Assembly (NCBI GenBank): GCA_003240625.1
Contig: QFMX01000002.1
Coordinates: 248,001-312,000, forward strand
DNA length: 64,000 nucleotides
DNA from: Sphingomonas taxi
GTDB lineage: Bacteria; Pseudomonadota; Alphaproteobacteria; Sphingomonadales; Sphingomonadaceae
Reading direction: 5' to 3'
Below are positions 19,249 through 26,954 of the stretch, one piece after another. Every line of letters starts with the position of its first letter. The first letter of the stretch is position 1. The notes beneath the pieces were generated by a model. It was not told the origin of the DNA. It did not search any database and saw only the letters and a program-made list of their open reading frames with translations. A program made the translations under genes and the position numbers.

Positions 19249-19347
19249 GACGCGCGATAGGCCGCGCCGGGGGCGGGACCTGTCGACGCGCGCGCGCGAT
19301 GTCCTTATGCTACCGCGTTGCAGCATGATGACGAGGGAGCGCTCTGC

Positions 19348-20853
19348 ATGATCGGTCGACGCGAAGTAATGACCGCGCTGGGTTTGTTGGGTGTCCTCCC
19401 GCAGGCCGCCGCGGCGATGCGTGCAGCGCCCGGAAAGATGGGCGGCAAGGCGGAGCCGTTCTCGTGGGACGCGCTCCAGCAACGGGCGGCGACGCTGGCC
19501 ACCAAGCCGTACCAGGCGCCCGCCAAGGTCGCCGCCGCCGCCGCGATCGATTACGACAAGGTCGGCAGCATCCGCTTCCGCGCCGACAAAACGCTGGCGG
19601 GCGGCATCCGCCTGTTCCCGCTCGGTCGCTATGCGCCGATGCCGGTCGCGATCAACGTCGTCGAGAACGGGCAGGCACGCCGCATCGCGTTCTCGCGCGA
19701 TCTGTTCGAGGCGGAAGAGGGCCATGCCGCCGCGCTCGGCATCGCCGGGTTCCGCGCGATGGCGCCGGGTGGGACCAGCGACTGGATGGCATTCCAGGGC
19801 GCCTCCTATTTCCGCACCGCCGGCTCGCAGGACCAATACGGCCTGTCTGCGCGCGGGCTCGCGATCAACACCGGGCTCCCGGGTCGCGAGGAGTTTCCCG
19901 ACTTCACCGAATTCTGGATCGAGCGGACCGGCACCGACGCCTACACGATCTACGCGCTGATGGACGGCGCCAGCGTCACCGGCGCGTACCGCTTCCAGTC
20001 GCGGCACGTCGCGGGCGCGGGTGTCGAGCAGCAGGTCTCGTCCGTCCTGAACATCCGCCGCGATATCGAACGGCTCGGCGTTGCGCCTGCGACCAGCATG
20101 TTCTGGTACGGCGAAGGCAATCGCGCCGCTGCGGTCGACTGGCGCCCCGAGATCCACGATTCGGACGGCCTCGCGTTGCTCACCGGCGCGGGCGAGCGCA
20201 TCTGGCGGCCGCTCAACAACCCGCCGCACGATACGCTGGACAGCTTCGCGGATCAGGCGCCGAAGGGGTTCGGGCTGATCCAGCGCGATCGGAACTTCGA
20301 TCACTATCAGGATGACGGCGCGTTCTACGATCGCCGGCCAAACCTGTGGATCCAGCCGCAGGGCGACTGGGGCAAGGGTGCGGTGATGCTCTATGCGTTC
20401 CCGACCAACAGCGAGACGGTGGATAACGTCGTCTCGTTCTGGACCCCGGCCGCGCCCGCCAAGGCCGGGCAGCGATTGCAGTTCGATTACACGCTGTCGT
20501 GGAAATCGACCGATCCGACCGCCATCGCCGCGACCGCGCATGTCGTCGATTGCTGGCAGGGTGTCGCCGGCCGACCGGGCGCGGAACCGGTCAAGGGTGC
20601 GCGAAAGCTCGTGGTCGATTTCATCGGCGACGGTCTTGCCGGGCTCGACCGGCAGAGCGGCGTGACCGCCAAGATCGACGTCGTCCGCGGCAAGGTGCTC
20701 GCCAACGCGGCGTATCCGGTGGTCGGCCAGAAAAACCGCTGGCGCGTGACCGCCGACGTCGCACCCGATGCGCAGGGCCCGGCCGACGTCAGGTTGTTCC
20801 TCACGCGCGGTGGTCGCGCGCTCAGCGAAACCGTGCTGACGCCGATCTTCTGA
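19348..20853 (+). CDS. Periplasmic glucan biosynthesis protein OpgD/OpgG
   Basis: This 501-residue protein of the MdoG/OpgG family has YDKVGSIRFRADKTL near the start, PLGRYAPMPVAINV, SARGLAINTGLPGREEFPDF, and FGLIQRDRNFDHYQD. It shapes osmoregulated periplasmic glucans made by OpgH. The leader MIGRREVMTALGLLGVLPQA has a twin arginine, a feature of OpgD rather than OpgG, so the exact member is uncertain. ATG 19348 was chosen over TTG 19318 because GAGGGAG lies at good distance. The stop overlaps the opgH start by one base (TGATG). Confidence 0.93.
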   Translation: MIGRREVMTALGLLGVLPQAAAAMRAAPGKMGGKAEPFSWDALQQRAATLATKPYQAPAKVAAAAAIDYDKVGSIRFRADKTLAGGIRLFPLGRYAPMPVAINVVENGQARRIAFSRDLFEAEEGHAAALGIAGFRAMAPGGTSDWMAFQGASYFRTAGSQDQYGLSARGLAINTGLPGREEFPDFTEFWIERTGTDAYTIYALMDGASVTGAYRFQSRHVAGAGVEQQVSSVLNIRRDIERLGVAPATSMFWYGEGNRAAAVDWRPEIHDSDGLALLTGAGERIWRPLNNPPHDTLDSFADQAPKGFGLIQRDRNFDHYQDDGAFYDRRPNLWIQPQGDWGKGAVMLYAFPTNSETVDNVVSFWTPAAPAKAGQRLQFDYTLSWKSTDPTAIAATAHVVDCWQGVAGRPGAEPVKGARKLVVDFIGDGLAGLDRQSGVTAKIDVVRGKVLANAAYPVVGQKNRWRVTADVAPDAQGPADVRLFLTRGGRALSETVLTPIF

Positions 20854-22673
20854 TGCCCGACCTTCCCGCCATGATGCCGTCGATGATGCCGGGCGAGTCA
20901 CCGATCGAGATGCTCCCGCAGCGTTTCGACGGGCCGCCGCCGCCCTGGTCCGCGCCCGAGCCGGGGCCGGGCATGGTCGTCTCGAACGACGATATGCTCG
21001 CGCGCCGGATCATCCTCATCCTGATGACCGGGCTGCTCGCCACCGCGGCGTCGTCCGCGGTGCAGGAATCGCTGCTCGCCGACGGGCTGAGCCTGTGGGA
21101 CGCGGTGTTGCTGGCGCTGTTCTTCCCGTTGTTCGCGTGGATCGCGTTCGGCTTCATGAACGCGGCGATCGGCTTCGTCCTGCTGATGACCGGCGGCCAT
21201 CCGGGCTTCGTGCCGACGCCGCGCCAGTCCGAACCGCTCGAAGGGCGCACCGCGATCCTGATGCCGGTCCATAACGAGGACATCGATGCGGTGTTCGAGC
21301 GGATCGCCTGGATGGCGCGCGCGATCGCGGCCGGCGGCGTCGCCGACCGGTTCGATATCTTCATCCTGAGCGACTCGGGCGAAGCGGCGGAGGCGGCCGA
21401 GGTGGCCGCGTGGCAGAGGCTCGCTCCGACGCTCGACTGCGCACTCTATTATCGTCGCCGGACGGTGAACGTCGGCCGCAAGCCGGGCAACGTGGCCGAG
21501 TGGATCCGGCGGTTCGGCGGCGGCTATCGCTACATGCTGATGCTCGACGCGGACAGCCTGATGGGTGGCAACACGATCATCGGCATGGCGCAGGTGCTCG
21601 AACGCCGGCCCGCGGTGGCGCTGCTCCAGACCGTGCCCGCGGTGATCAACGGCGTGACGTTCTTCCAGCGCTGGATGCAGTTCGCCAGTCGGTTGTACGG
21701 CCCGATCTCGACCGCCGGCCTAGTCTGGTGGTCGGGCTCCGAGGCGACCTTCTGGGGCCACAACGCGATGATCCGGATCGAGGCGTTCGCGTCGAGCTGT
21801 GGGCTTCCCGACCTTCCCGGACGAGCGCCGTTCGGCGGCGTCATCATGAGTCACGACATGGTCGAGGCGGCGCTGTTGCGGCGGCGCGGCTGGCGCGTGC
21901 ACATGCTGATGACCGAGGAGACGTTCGAGGAATATCCGCCGACGTTGATCGACGCGGCGGTGCGCGATCGGCGCTGGGCGCAGGGCAATATCCAGCATCT
22001 GAGTCTGCTGACCTCGTCGGGGTTCCACTGGGTCAGCCGGCTGCAATTGCTGATGGGGGCGTCGGCGTTCATCACCTCGCCGGTGTGGCTGCTGATGATC
22101 GCGACGAGCGTGGTGCAGGCGCTGATCGGGGAGCGCAACATCGTCGAGGCGCAGACCTCGCTACAGGTGCTGGTGGTCACGCTGCTGCTGCTGTTCGGGC
22201 CGAAGCTGCTGAGCGTGGTCTGGGCGATCTCGAATGCGGAGCGTCGCGCGGGGTTTGGCGGGCGGCGGGGGATCGTGCGGTCGGTGCTGGTCGACGTGCC
22301 CTTCTCGATGCTGTCCGCGCCGGTGATCGCGCTGACGCAGACGATGGACCTCGCCGGGATATTGATGGGGCGCAAGTCCGGCTGGGCGCCGCAGAACCGC
22401 GATGCGCATGAGCTGTCGCTGGCGGACGTGATGCCGCGCTATCGCTGGCATGTCGGGGTGGGGGTTGCGCTGTTGCTGGTCACGCCGTTCGCGCCGATCA
22501 CCGCGGCGTGGCTCGCGCCGGTGACCTTGGGGCTGTTGCTGAGCCCGTTCCTGACGATGCTGACGGCGAGCGAGAAGGCGGGGAAGTGGGCGGAGTCGCA
22601 TGGGATGTTCGTGGAGCCAGGCGAGCATGTGTCGGTGCTGTCGCGGCCTTCGCTGCCGGCAACGCGGGTCTAG
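20853..22673 (+). CDS. opgH: Glucans biosynthesis glucosyltransferase OpgH
   Basis: This 606-residue inner-membrane GT2 enzyme has two N-terminal helices (about residues 50-110), a cytoplasmic glycosyltransferase domain and several C-terminal helices. Motifs seen are TAILMPVHNED, YMLMLDADSLMGG, FWGHNAMIR and the processive RDRRWAQGNIQHL. It polymerises glucose from UDP-glucose into the beta-1,2 backbone of periplasmic glucans. It is shorter than the roughly 850-residue E. coli enzyme, which has longer terminal regions. A family B repeat follows 14 bases after the stop. Confidence 0.95.
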   Translation: MPDLPAMMPSMMPGESPIEMLPQRFDGPPPPWSAPEPGPGMVVSNDDMLARRIILILMTGLLATAASSAVQESLLADGLSLWDAVLLALFFPLFAWIAFGFMNAAIGFVLLMTGGHPGFVPTPRQSEPLEGRTAILMPVHNEDIDAVFERIAWMARAIAAGGVADRFDIFILSDSGEAAEAAEVAAWQRLAPTLDCALYYRRRTVNVGRKPGNVAEWIRRFGGGYRYMLMLDADSLMGGNTIIGMAQVLERRPAVALLQTVPAVINGVTFFQRWMQFASRLYGPISTAGLVWWSGSEATFWGHNAMIRIEAFASSCGLPDLPGRAPFGGVIMSHDMVEAALLRRRGWRVHMLMTEETFEEYPPTLIDAAVRDRRWAQGNIQHLSLLTSSGFHWVSRLQLLMGASAFITSPVWLLMIATSVVQALIGERNIVEAQTSLQVLVVTLLLLFGPKLLSVVWAISNAERRAGFGGRRGIVRSVLVDVPFSMLSAPVIALTQTMDLAGILMGRKSGWAPQNRDAHELSLADVMPRYRWHVGVGVALLLVTPFAPITAAWLAPVTLGLLLSPFLTMLTASEKAGKWAESHGMFVEPGEHVSVLSRPSLPATRV

Positions 22674-22687
22674 CGCCGACCCTTCTT

Positions 22688-22798
22688 CCCCCCTCCCTGG
22701 AAGGGAGGGGCCGGGGGTGGGTCGGGTTCCGTATCGCCGATCGGTTGCGTCACGAGCTGGCCTACCCACCCCCAACCCCTCCCTTTCAGGGAGGGGGG
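22688..22798. repeat. Composite inverted repeat, family B, copy 1
   Basis: The outer arms CCCCTCCCTGGAAGGGAGGG and complement, with GGGGGTGGGT and ACCCACCCCC inner boxes, enclose a variable centre of about 40 bases. It lies between convergent opgH and the MFS gene and may serve both 3' ends. Other copies are at 25699 (inside a gene) and 37508. Confidence 0.9.
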
Positions 22799-22811
22799 CT
22801 GTTGCGCCCGG

Positions 22812-24254
22812 TCAGGCCCGATGTCCGCTTAACTCCGCCCCGGCATCTACCGCAAATCGCCGGTTCCAGATCGTCGCCGACGCGGACACTGCCGTCACCA
22901 CCAGGAACGCCAGCGTGAAGTCCGTCAGCGCAGGCCGGGTCGCGCCCGTCCCCAGCATCCCGGCATGCAGCGACGCCGCCCCTACGCAGATTCCGAGCGA
23001 CAGCATCAGCTGCTGGAAGGTCGCGTAGAAGCTGGTCGCGCTGCTCATCCGCGACGACGGAATCTCGTCATAGGCGATCGTGTTGTACGCCGAGAACTGG
23101 AACGACATGAAAAACCCCGAGATCATCAGCACGGCGAAGATGACGGGGATCGGCCAGTCGGGGCGGAACAGTCCGGCGACCGCATAGCCCGAGCTCGCGC
23201 AGAGGCCACCGACGATCAGACTGTTGCGGAAGCCGAAGCGGCGCAGCACGCGCGGTGCGACGCTCTTCATCATCAGCGAGCCGATCGCGCCGGCGATCGT
23301 GATCGCGCCGCTCGCCGCTGCGGTCATGCCGAAGCCCAGTTGGAGCATCATCGGCAGTAGGAATGGCTGCGCGCCCTGCGTAATGCGAGTCAGCGATCCG
23401 CCGATCACCGATAGCCGGAACGTCGGGATACGCATCAGCGACAGATCGAGGATCGGGTCACTGCGATGCTTGGCATGGTGGATGTAGGCGACGCCTGCGA
23501 CCAGCCCGACCGCGATCAGCACGACGGCCCGCGCGAGTTCGCCGGTGCGGCTCGTCATTTCGAACCCGAACAGCAGGCAGCCGAGCGACACGCCCGACAG
23601 GATGAAGCCGGGGACGTCGAAACGCGCCGGTTTGTCCTCGCGGACCTCGCCGATGTAGCGCGTCACCAGCACCACCCCGAGCAGCCCGATCGGTACGTTG
23701 AGGTAGAAGATCCAGCGCCAGTCGAGATAGGTGACGATCGCGCCGCCGACCGGTGGGCCCAAAATAGGTCCGATCAGCGCGGGCATGATCAGCCACGACA
23801 TCGCCTGGACCATGTCCTCCTTGGCGACGCTGCGGAGCAGGACGAGGCGGCCGATCGGGATCATCATCGCGCCGCCGAGCCCTTGCAGGAAGCGCGCGAC
23901 CATCATGAACGGCAGGCTGGTCGCCTGGCCGCACAGCATCGATCCGCCGACGAAGATCAGGATCGCCGCGCGGAAAATGGTGCGCGAGCCGAACCGGTCC
24001 GCGAGGCGACCGCTCGCCGGGATGAAGATCGCGAGCGCCAGCAGGTACGAGGTCAGCGCCGAGCTCATGCTGGTCGCGGGCACGCCGAAATCGCGCGCCA
24101 TCGTCGGCAACGCGGTCGCCAGCACCGTCGAGTCCATCTGCTCCATGAACAGCGCGCAGGCGATGATCAGCGCGGTGATGCGGTAGTTGCTCGGCGTGTG
24201 CGGCAGCGCATCCGGGTCCTTCGCCACCCGCGCGATGGTGTCGGCGGCGGGCAT
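22812..24254 (-). CDS. DHA2 family MFS multidrug exporter (EmrB-like)
   Basis: The 480-residue protein has about 14 predicted helices. The DHA2 signature is seen in LIIACALFMEQMDSTVLATA, GRLADRFGSRTIFRAA, RFLQGLGGAMMIPIGRLVLL (motif C-like), and DWRWIFYLNVPIG. It should export drugs or organic acids with proton exchange. It is the last gene of the MarR-FUSC-DUF1656-HlyD-NodT operon, 53 bases after the NodT-like gene. The ATG at 24254 is the first good start downstream of that gene's stop. Confidence 0.93.
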   Translation of the reverse strand: MPAADTIARVAKDPDALPHTPSNYRITALIIACALFMEQMDSTVLATALPTMARDFGVPATSMSSALTSYLLALAIFIPASGRLADRFGSRTIFRAAILIFVGGSMLCGQATSLPFMMVARFLQGLGGAMMIPIGRLVLLRSVAKEDMVQAMSWLIMPALIGPILGPPVGGAIVTYLDWRWIFYLNVPIGLLGVVLVTRYIGEVREDKPARFDVPGFILSGVSLGCLLFGFEMTSRTGELARAVVLIAVGLVAGVAYIHHAKHRSDPILDLSLMRIPTFRLSVIGGSLTRITQGAQPFLLPMMLQLGFGMTAAASGAITIAGAIGSLMMKSVAPRVLRRFGFRNSLIVGGLCASSGYAVAGLFRPDWPIPVIFAVLMISGFFMSFQFSAYNTIAYDEIPSSRMSSATSFYATFQQLMLSLGICVGAASLHAGMLGTGATRPALTDFTLAFLVVTAVSASATIWNRRFAVDAGAELSGHRA

Positions 24255-24307
24255 GATGCCGTCGCGGATTTCGCTGTTGATCGACGCCAGCCCGCGGCGA
24301 CGCAGCC

Positions 24308-25855
24308 TCAAGTCTGCCACCCCCCGCCGAGCGCCTTGAAGACGTCGACCTGGCGGTCGACCAGCAACGCATCGGACGCGGCGAGGTTGGCCTGCGCGGT
24401 TGTCAGCGCGGCCTGTGCGGTCAGCAGCGAGAGGAAATCGGTGCGGCCGAACCGGTAGAGCGTGCCGGCCTGATCCGCGGCGCGCGCGGCGCTGGACTGC
24501 GCACGGCGGAGCGCGGCGTTGCGGTCGCCTTCGCGGGCATAGGCGGACAGTGCGGTCTCGGTCTGGCGGAGCGCTTCCAACGTGGTCGAATCGAACTGCG
24601 CGAGCGCCTGGTCCGCGGCCGCGCCGGCCTGCGCGATCTGCGCGCGGACGACCGGGCGGTTGGGGAAACTCCAGCTGATTAGCGGGCCGAGCCCGAGATG
24701 GAACGCGTTGGTTGAGCCGAGCGACGAGACCGGGCCGGTGAACCCGGCCGATCCGCCGAGGCTGACCTGCGGATAGAGGTTCGCGGTCGCCACGCCGATC
24801 CGCGCGGTCGCGGCGGCGAGCGAGCGCTCGGCGCCGCGGATGTCGGGGCGGCGGCGGATCAGCGCGCTGCCGTCGCCGATCGGCAGCGGACGGTTCAGCG
24901 CGGGCGGCTTTGCGCAGGTGGCGACGTCCTTCGGGTAATCGGCGGGCGCGCGGCCCATCAGCGTGGCGAGCCGGTAGAGCGCGGCAGTGCGCGTCGCGAC
25001 CTGCGACGGGATCAGCGCCTCGCTCTGGTCGACCGCGGTTCTTGCGCGCGTCACGTCGAACGCGGTGCCGCGGCCGCCGAGTTGCAGCCGCTGCGTGACG
25101 TTCAGTGTCTGGCGTTGCAGCGTGAGGATCCGGGTGTTGGCGGCGAGCACCATGTTGGCGGTGCACGCGGCGGCATAGCTGCGCGCGGTTTCCGCGGCGA
25201 CGGTGACGCGGACATTGTCGCGCGCGGCGGCGACGGCCTCCGCATCGCCTTGGGCCGCCTCGATCCCGCGGCGAATGCGGCCGGAGAGGTCGAGCGGGTA
25301 GGCGAGCGTGATGCCGAGGTTGTAGTCGAACGTACCGGGGAGGTTGCCGCCGGTCGTGTAGGGCCGGTCGAGCGAGGTGCCGCCGCCGAGCACAGTCGAC
25401 AGCGTGCGACCGGCGGCGACTTCGGCGACCACCGCATCGGCACGGCGGAGGTTGGCATCGGCGGCGCGCAGGTCGGTGTTGGCGGCGAGCGCTTCGGTAA
25501 CGAAGCCGTCGAGGCGGGGGTCGCCGTAGAGCTGCCACCAGTGATCGGGGAGCGGGGTGTCGACGAATGCCTTTTCGTGGCCGCTGTCGAACTTGCCTTG
25601 CGCGGAGGGGATGTTGACGGCGGCGGACTCGGGGAGCGCGTAGTTCGGGCCGGCGGTGGTGCAGGCGGCGAGCGCGAGAGCGCAGGCAGCCGCAACTGCC
25701 CCCCTCCCTGGAAGGGAGGGGTTGGGGGTGGGTTGGTCGGCTCGTGGCACCACGGTTCGGATTTGCGGAAGCCGACCCACCCCCGGCCCCTCCCTTCCAG
25801 GGAGGGGAGCAGAAGGTGCGCGTTCGTGCGAAGGGGAGCAGTGACCGCGCATCAT
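24308..25855 (-). CDS. NodT-family outer-membrane efflux lipoprotein with repeat-derived N-terminus
   Basis: The product is 515 residues with two OEP domains: LPDHWWQLYGDPRLDGFVTEAL, LIRRRPDIRGAERSLAAATA and SWSFPNRPVVRAQI. It forms the TolC-like exit duct for the HlyD/MFS/FUSC system. The lipobox LAAC places the acylated cysteine at residue 65, although lipoprotein leaders are usually 15-30 residues. The extra length, residues 17-53, is encoded by an in-frame family B repeat, giving peptide stretches such as PLPGREGPGVG and PTPNPSLPGRG. The ATG at 25855 overlaps the HlyD stop (ATGATG). A GTG inside the repeat (VVPRADQ) would give a leader of about 31 residues and is an alternative start. Confidence 0.9.
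   Translation of the reverse strand: MMRGHCSPSHERAPSAPLPGREGPGVGRLPQIRTVVPRADQPTPNPSLPGRGAVAAACALALAACTTAGPNYALPESAAVNIPSAQGKFDSGHEKAFVDTPLPDHWWQLYGDPRLDGFVTEALAANTDLRAADANLRRADAVVAEVAAGRTLSTVLGGGTSLDRPYTTGGNLPGTFDYNLGITLAYPLDLSGRIRRGIEAAQGDAEAVAAARDNVRVTVAAETARSYAAACTANMVLAANTRILTLQRQTLNVTQRLQLGGRGTAFDVTRARTAVDQSEALIPSQVATRTAALYRLATLMGRAPADYPKDVATCAKPPALNRPLPIGDGSALIRRRPDIRGAERSLAAATARIGVATANLYPQVSLGGSAGFTGPVSSLGSTNAFHLGLGPLISWSFPNRPVVRAQIAQAGAAADQALAQFDSTTLEALRQTETALSAYAREGDRNAALRRAQSSAARAADQAGTLYRFGRTDFLSLLTAQAALTTAQANLAASDALLVDRQVDVFKALGGGWQT
25699..25808. repeat. Composite inverted repeat, family B, copy 2, inside a coding region
   Basis: It has the same arms and inner GGGGGTGGG / CCCACCCCC boxes as the copies at 22688 and 37508. 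This one lies wholly within the predicted N-terminal coding region of the NodT-like lipoprotein gene and has no in-frame stop on that strand, so it is read through as about 37 residues. Confidence 0.92.
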
Positions 25856-26751
25856 GCCGTCGTCCCCGGCGTGATCCGCGGTTCGACCGTCACCGTCGCG
25901 GTGCGGCCGACGATCAGTTGCACCCCCTTCGGCACTTGCGTCAGCTTCACCCGCACCGGGATGCGCTGCGCCAGTCGCACCCAGTTGAAGGTCGGGTTCA
26001 CGTTCGGCAGCAAATTCGTCGTATTCGTCCGCTCGCTGTCGTTGATCCCCGCGGCGATGCTGTCGACGCGACCGCGCAGCGCCTGCGGTTCGCCCATCAG
26101 GTGGACGATCACCGGGTCTCCGAGATGGATGCTGCCGAGTTTGGTTTCCTCGAAATAGCCCTCGACGCGCAGCGAGTCGGTGTCGACCAACGCCATCGCC
26201 TGTGCGCCGGTCGCGATGTAGTCGCCGGGGTGGAGATCGAGGTTGGTGACGATCCCGTGCACCGTCGCGCGCACCGTTGTCCGCGCGAGGTTGAGCGCGG
26301 CGGTCGAGCGTGCGCTCTGGGCTTGCGCCAGCGCTGCCGATGCTGTCGCGACGCGCGCGACGTTCTGCTCGTGCGTTTCCTTCGCCACCAGATCGCCTAG
26401 CGCCAAGTCGCGCTGCGCTTCGCGGCGGGCCTGCAACAGCGTCGCACGGGCGCTCGCGATCGAGGCGTCCGACTGCGCCAGCGTCAGTTCGAAGCGCGGG
26501 CGATCGACCACGAACAGCACGTCGCCGGGCTTCACCGCCTGATTGTCGTGCACCGCGACCCGCGTGACGAGGCCGGCGACGTCGGGCGTCACGCGGACGA
26601 TGTCGGCGCGGATATGCCCGTCGCGCGTCCACGGATCGGTCTCGTACCGCTTCCACAGCCACAGCGCGACCAGCACCGCGAGCGCGACGATCACGATCGT
26701 GACGGCGGAGCGGCCAAGGGGGGCGAGCAGCGATTTGAGTCGGGTATTCAT
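25852..26751 (-). CDS. HlyD-family periplasmic adaptor (EmrA/AaeA-like)
   Basis: The 299-residue membrane fusion protein has an N-terminal helix (VTIVIVALAVLVALWLW), a biotinyl-lipoyl-like half motif (VTRVAVHDNQAVKPGDVLF), a coiled-coil hairpin rich in Ala/Gln (about residues 75-150), the second lipoyl half (GIVTNLDLHPGDYI), and a beta-barrel end. It links an inner-membrane transporter to the NodT-like duct. It overlaps DUF1656 upstream and the NodT-like gene downstream through ATGA junctions. Confidence 0.94.
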   Translation of the reverse strand: MNTRLKSLLAPLGRSAVTIVIVALAVLVALWLWKRYETDPWTRDGHIRADIVRVTPDVAGLVTRVAVHDNQAVKPGDVLFVVDRPRFELTLAQSDASIASARATLLQARREAQRDLALGDLVAKETHEQNVARVATASAALAQAQSARSTAALNLARTTVRATVHGIVTNLDLHPGDYIATGAQAMALVDTDSLRVEGYFEETKLGSIHLGDPVIVHLMGEPQALRGRVDSIAAGINDSERTNTTNLLPNVNPTFNWVRLAQRIPVRVKLTQVPKGVQLIVGRTATVTVEPRITPGTTA

Positions 26752-26954
26752 GCGGAAGGTCCGGTCAGCAGGGCGAGTAGCCCGAGGATGAGGATGAACA
26801 GCGCGAGGTCGACGAGCGGTCGATACGTCACCGCGCGATAGGCGCCGGCGAAGGCGAGCAGTCGTGTGGCGATGCCGGTGAGGATGACGGCGGCGACCGC
26901 GAGCAGCAGGAGGCTCGGCAGGTAGACGCCGCCGATCGAGATTTCGCCGGTCAT
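26748..26954 (-). CDS. DUF1656 small membrane protein (AaeX-like)
   Basis: This 68-residue protein has two hydrophobic helices (LPSLLLLAVAAVILTGIATRLL and LALFILILGLLALLTG), and the start EISIGGVYLP is typical of DUF1656. It is the usual companion of FUSC and HlyD proteins in aromatic-acid efflux operons such as aaeXAB. Both ends overlap neighbouring genes by four bases. Confidence 0.93.
   Translation of the reverse strand: MTGEISIGGVYLPSLLLLAVAAVILTGIATRLLAFAGAYRAVTYRPLVDLALFILILGLLALLTGPSA

Noticed and set aside
22688..25808. Two family B copies as ends of one composite transposon carrying the MFS gene
   Set aside because: One copy lies inside a gene of the same operon and no target duplication or transposase was seen; independent insertions are simpler.
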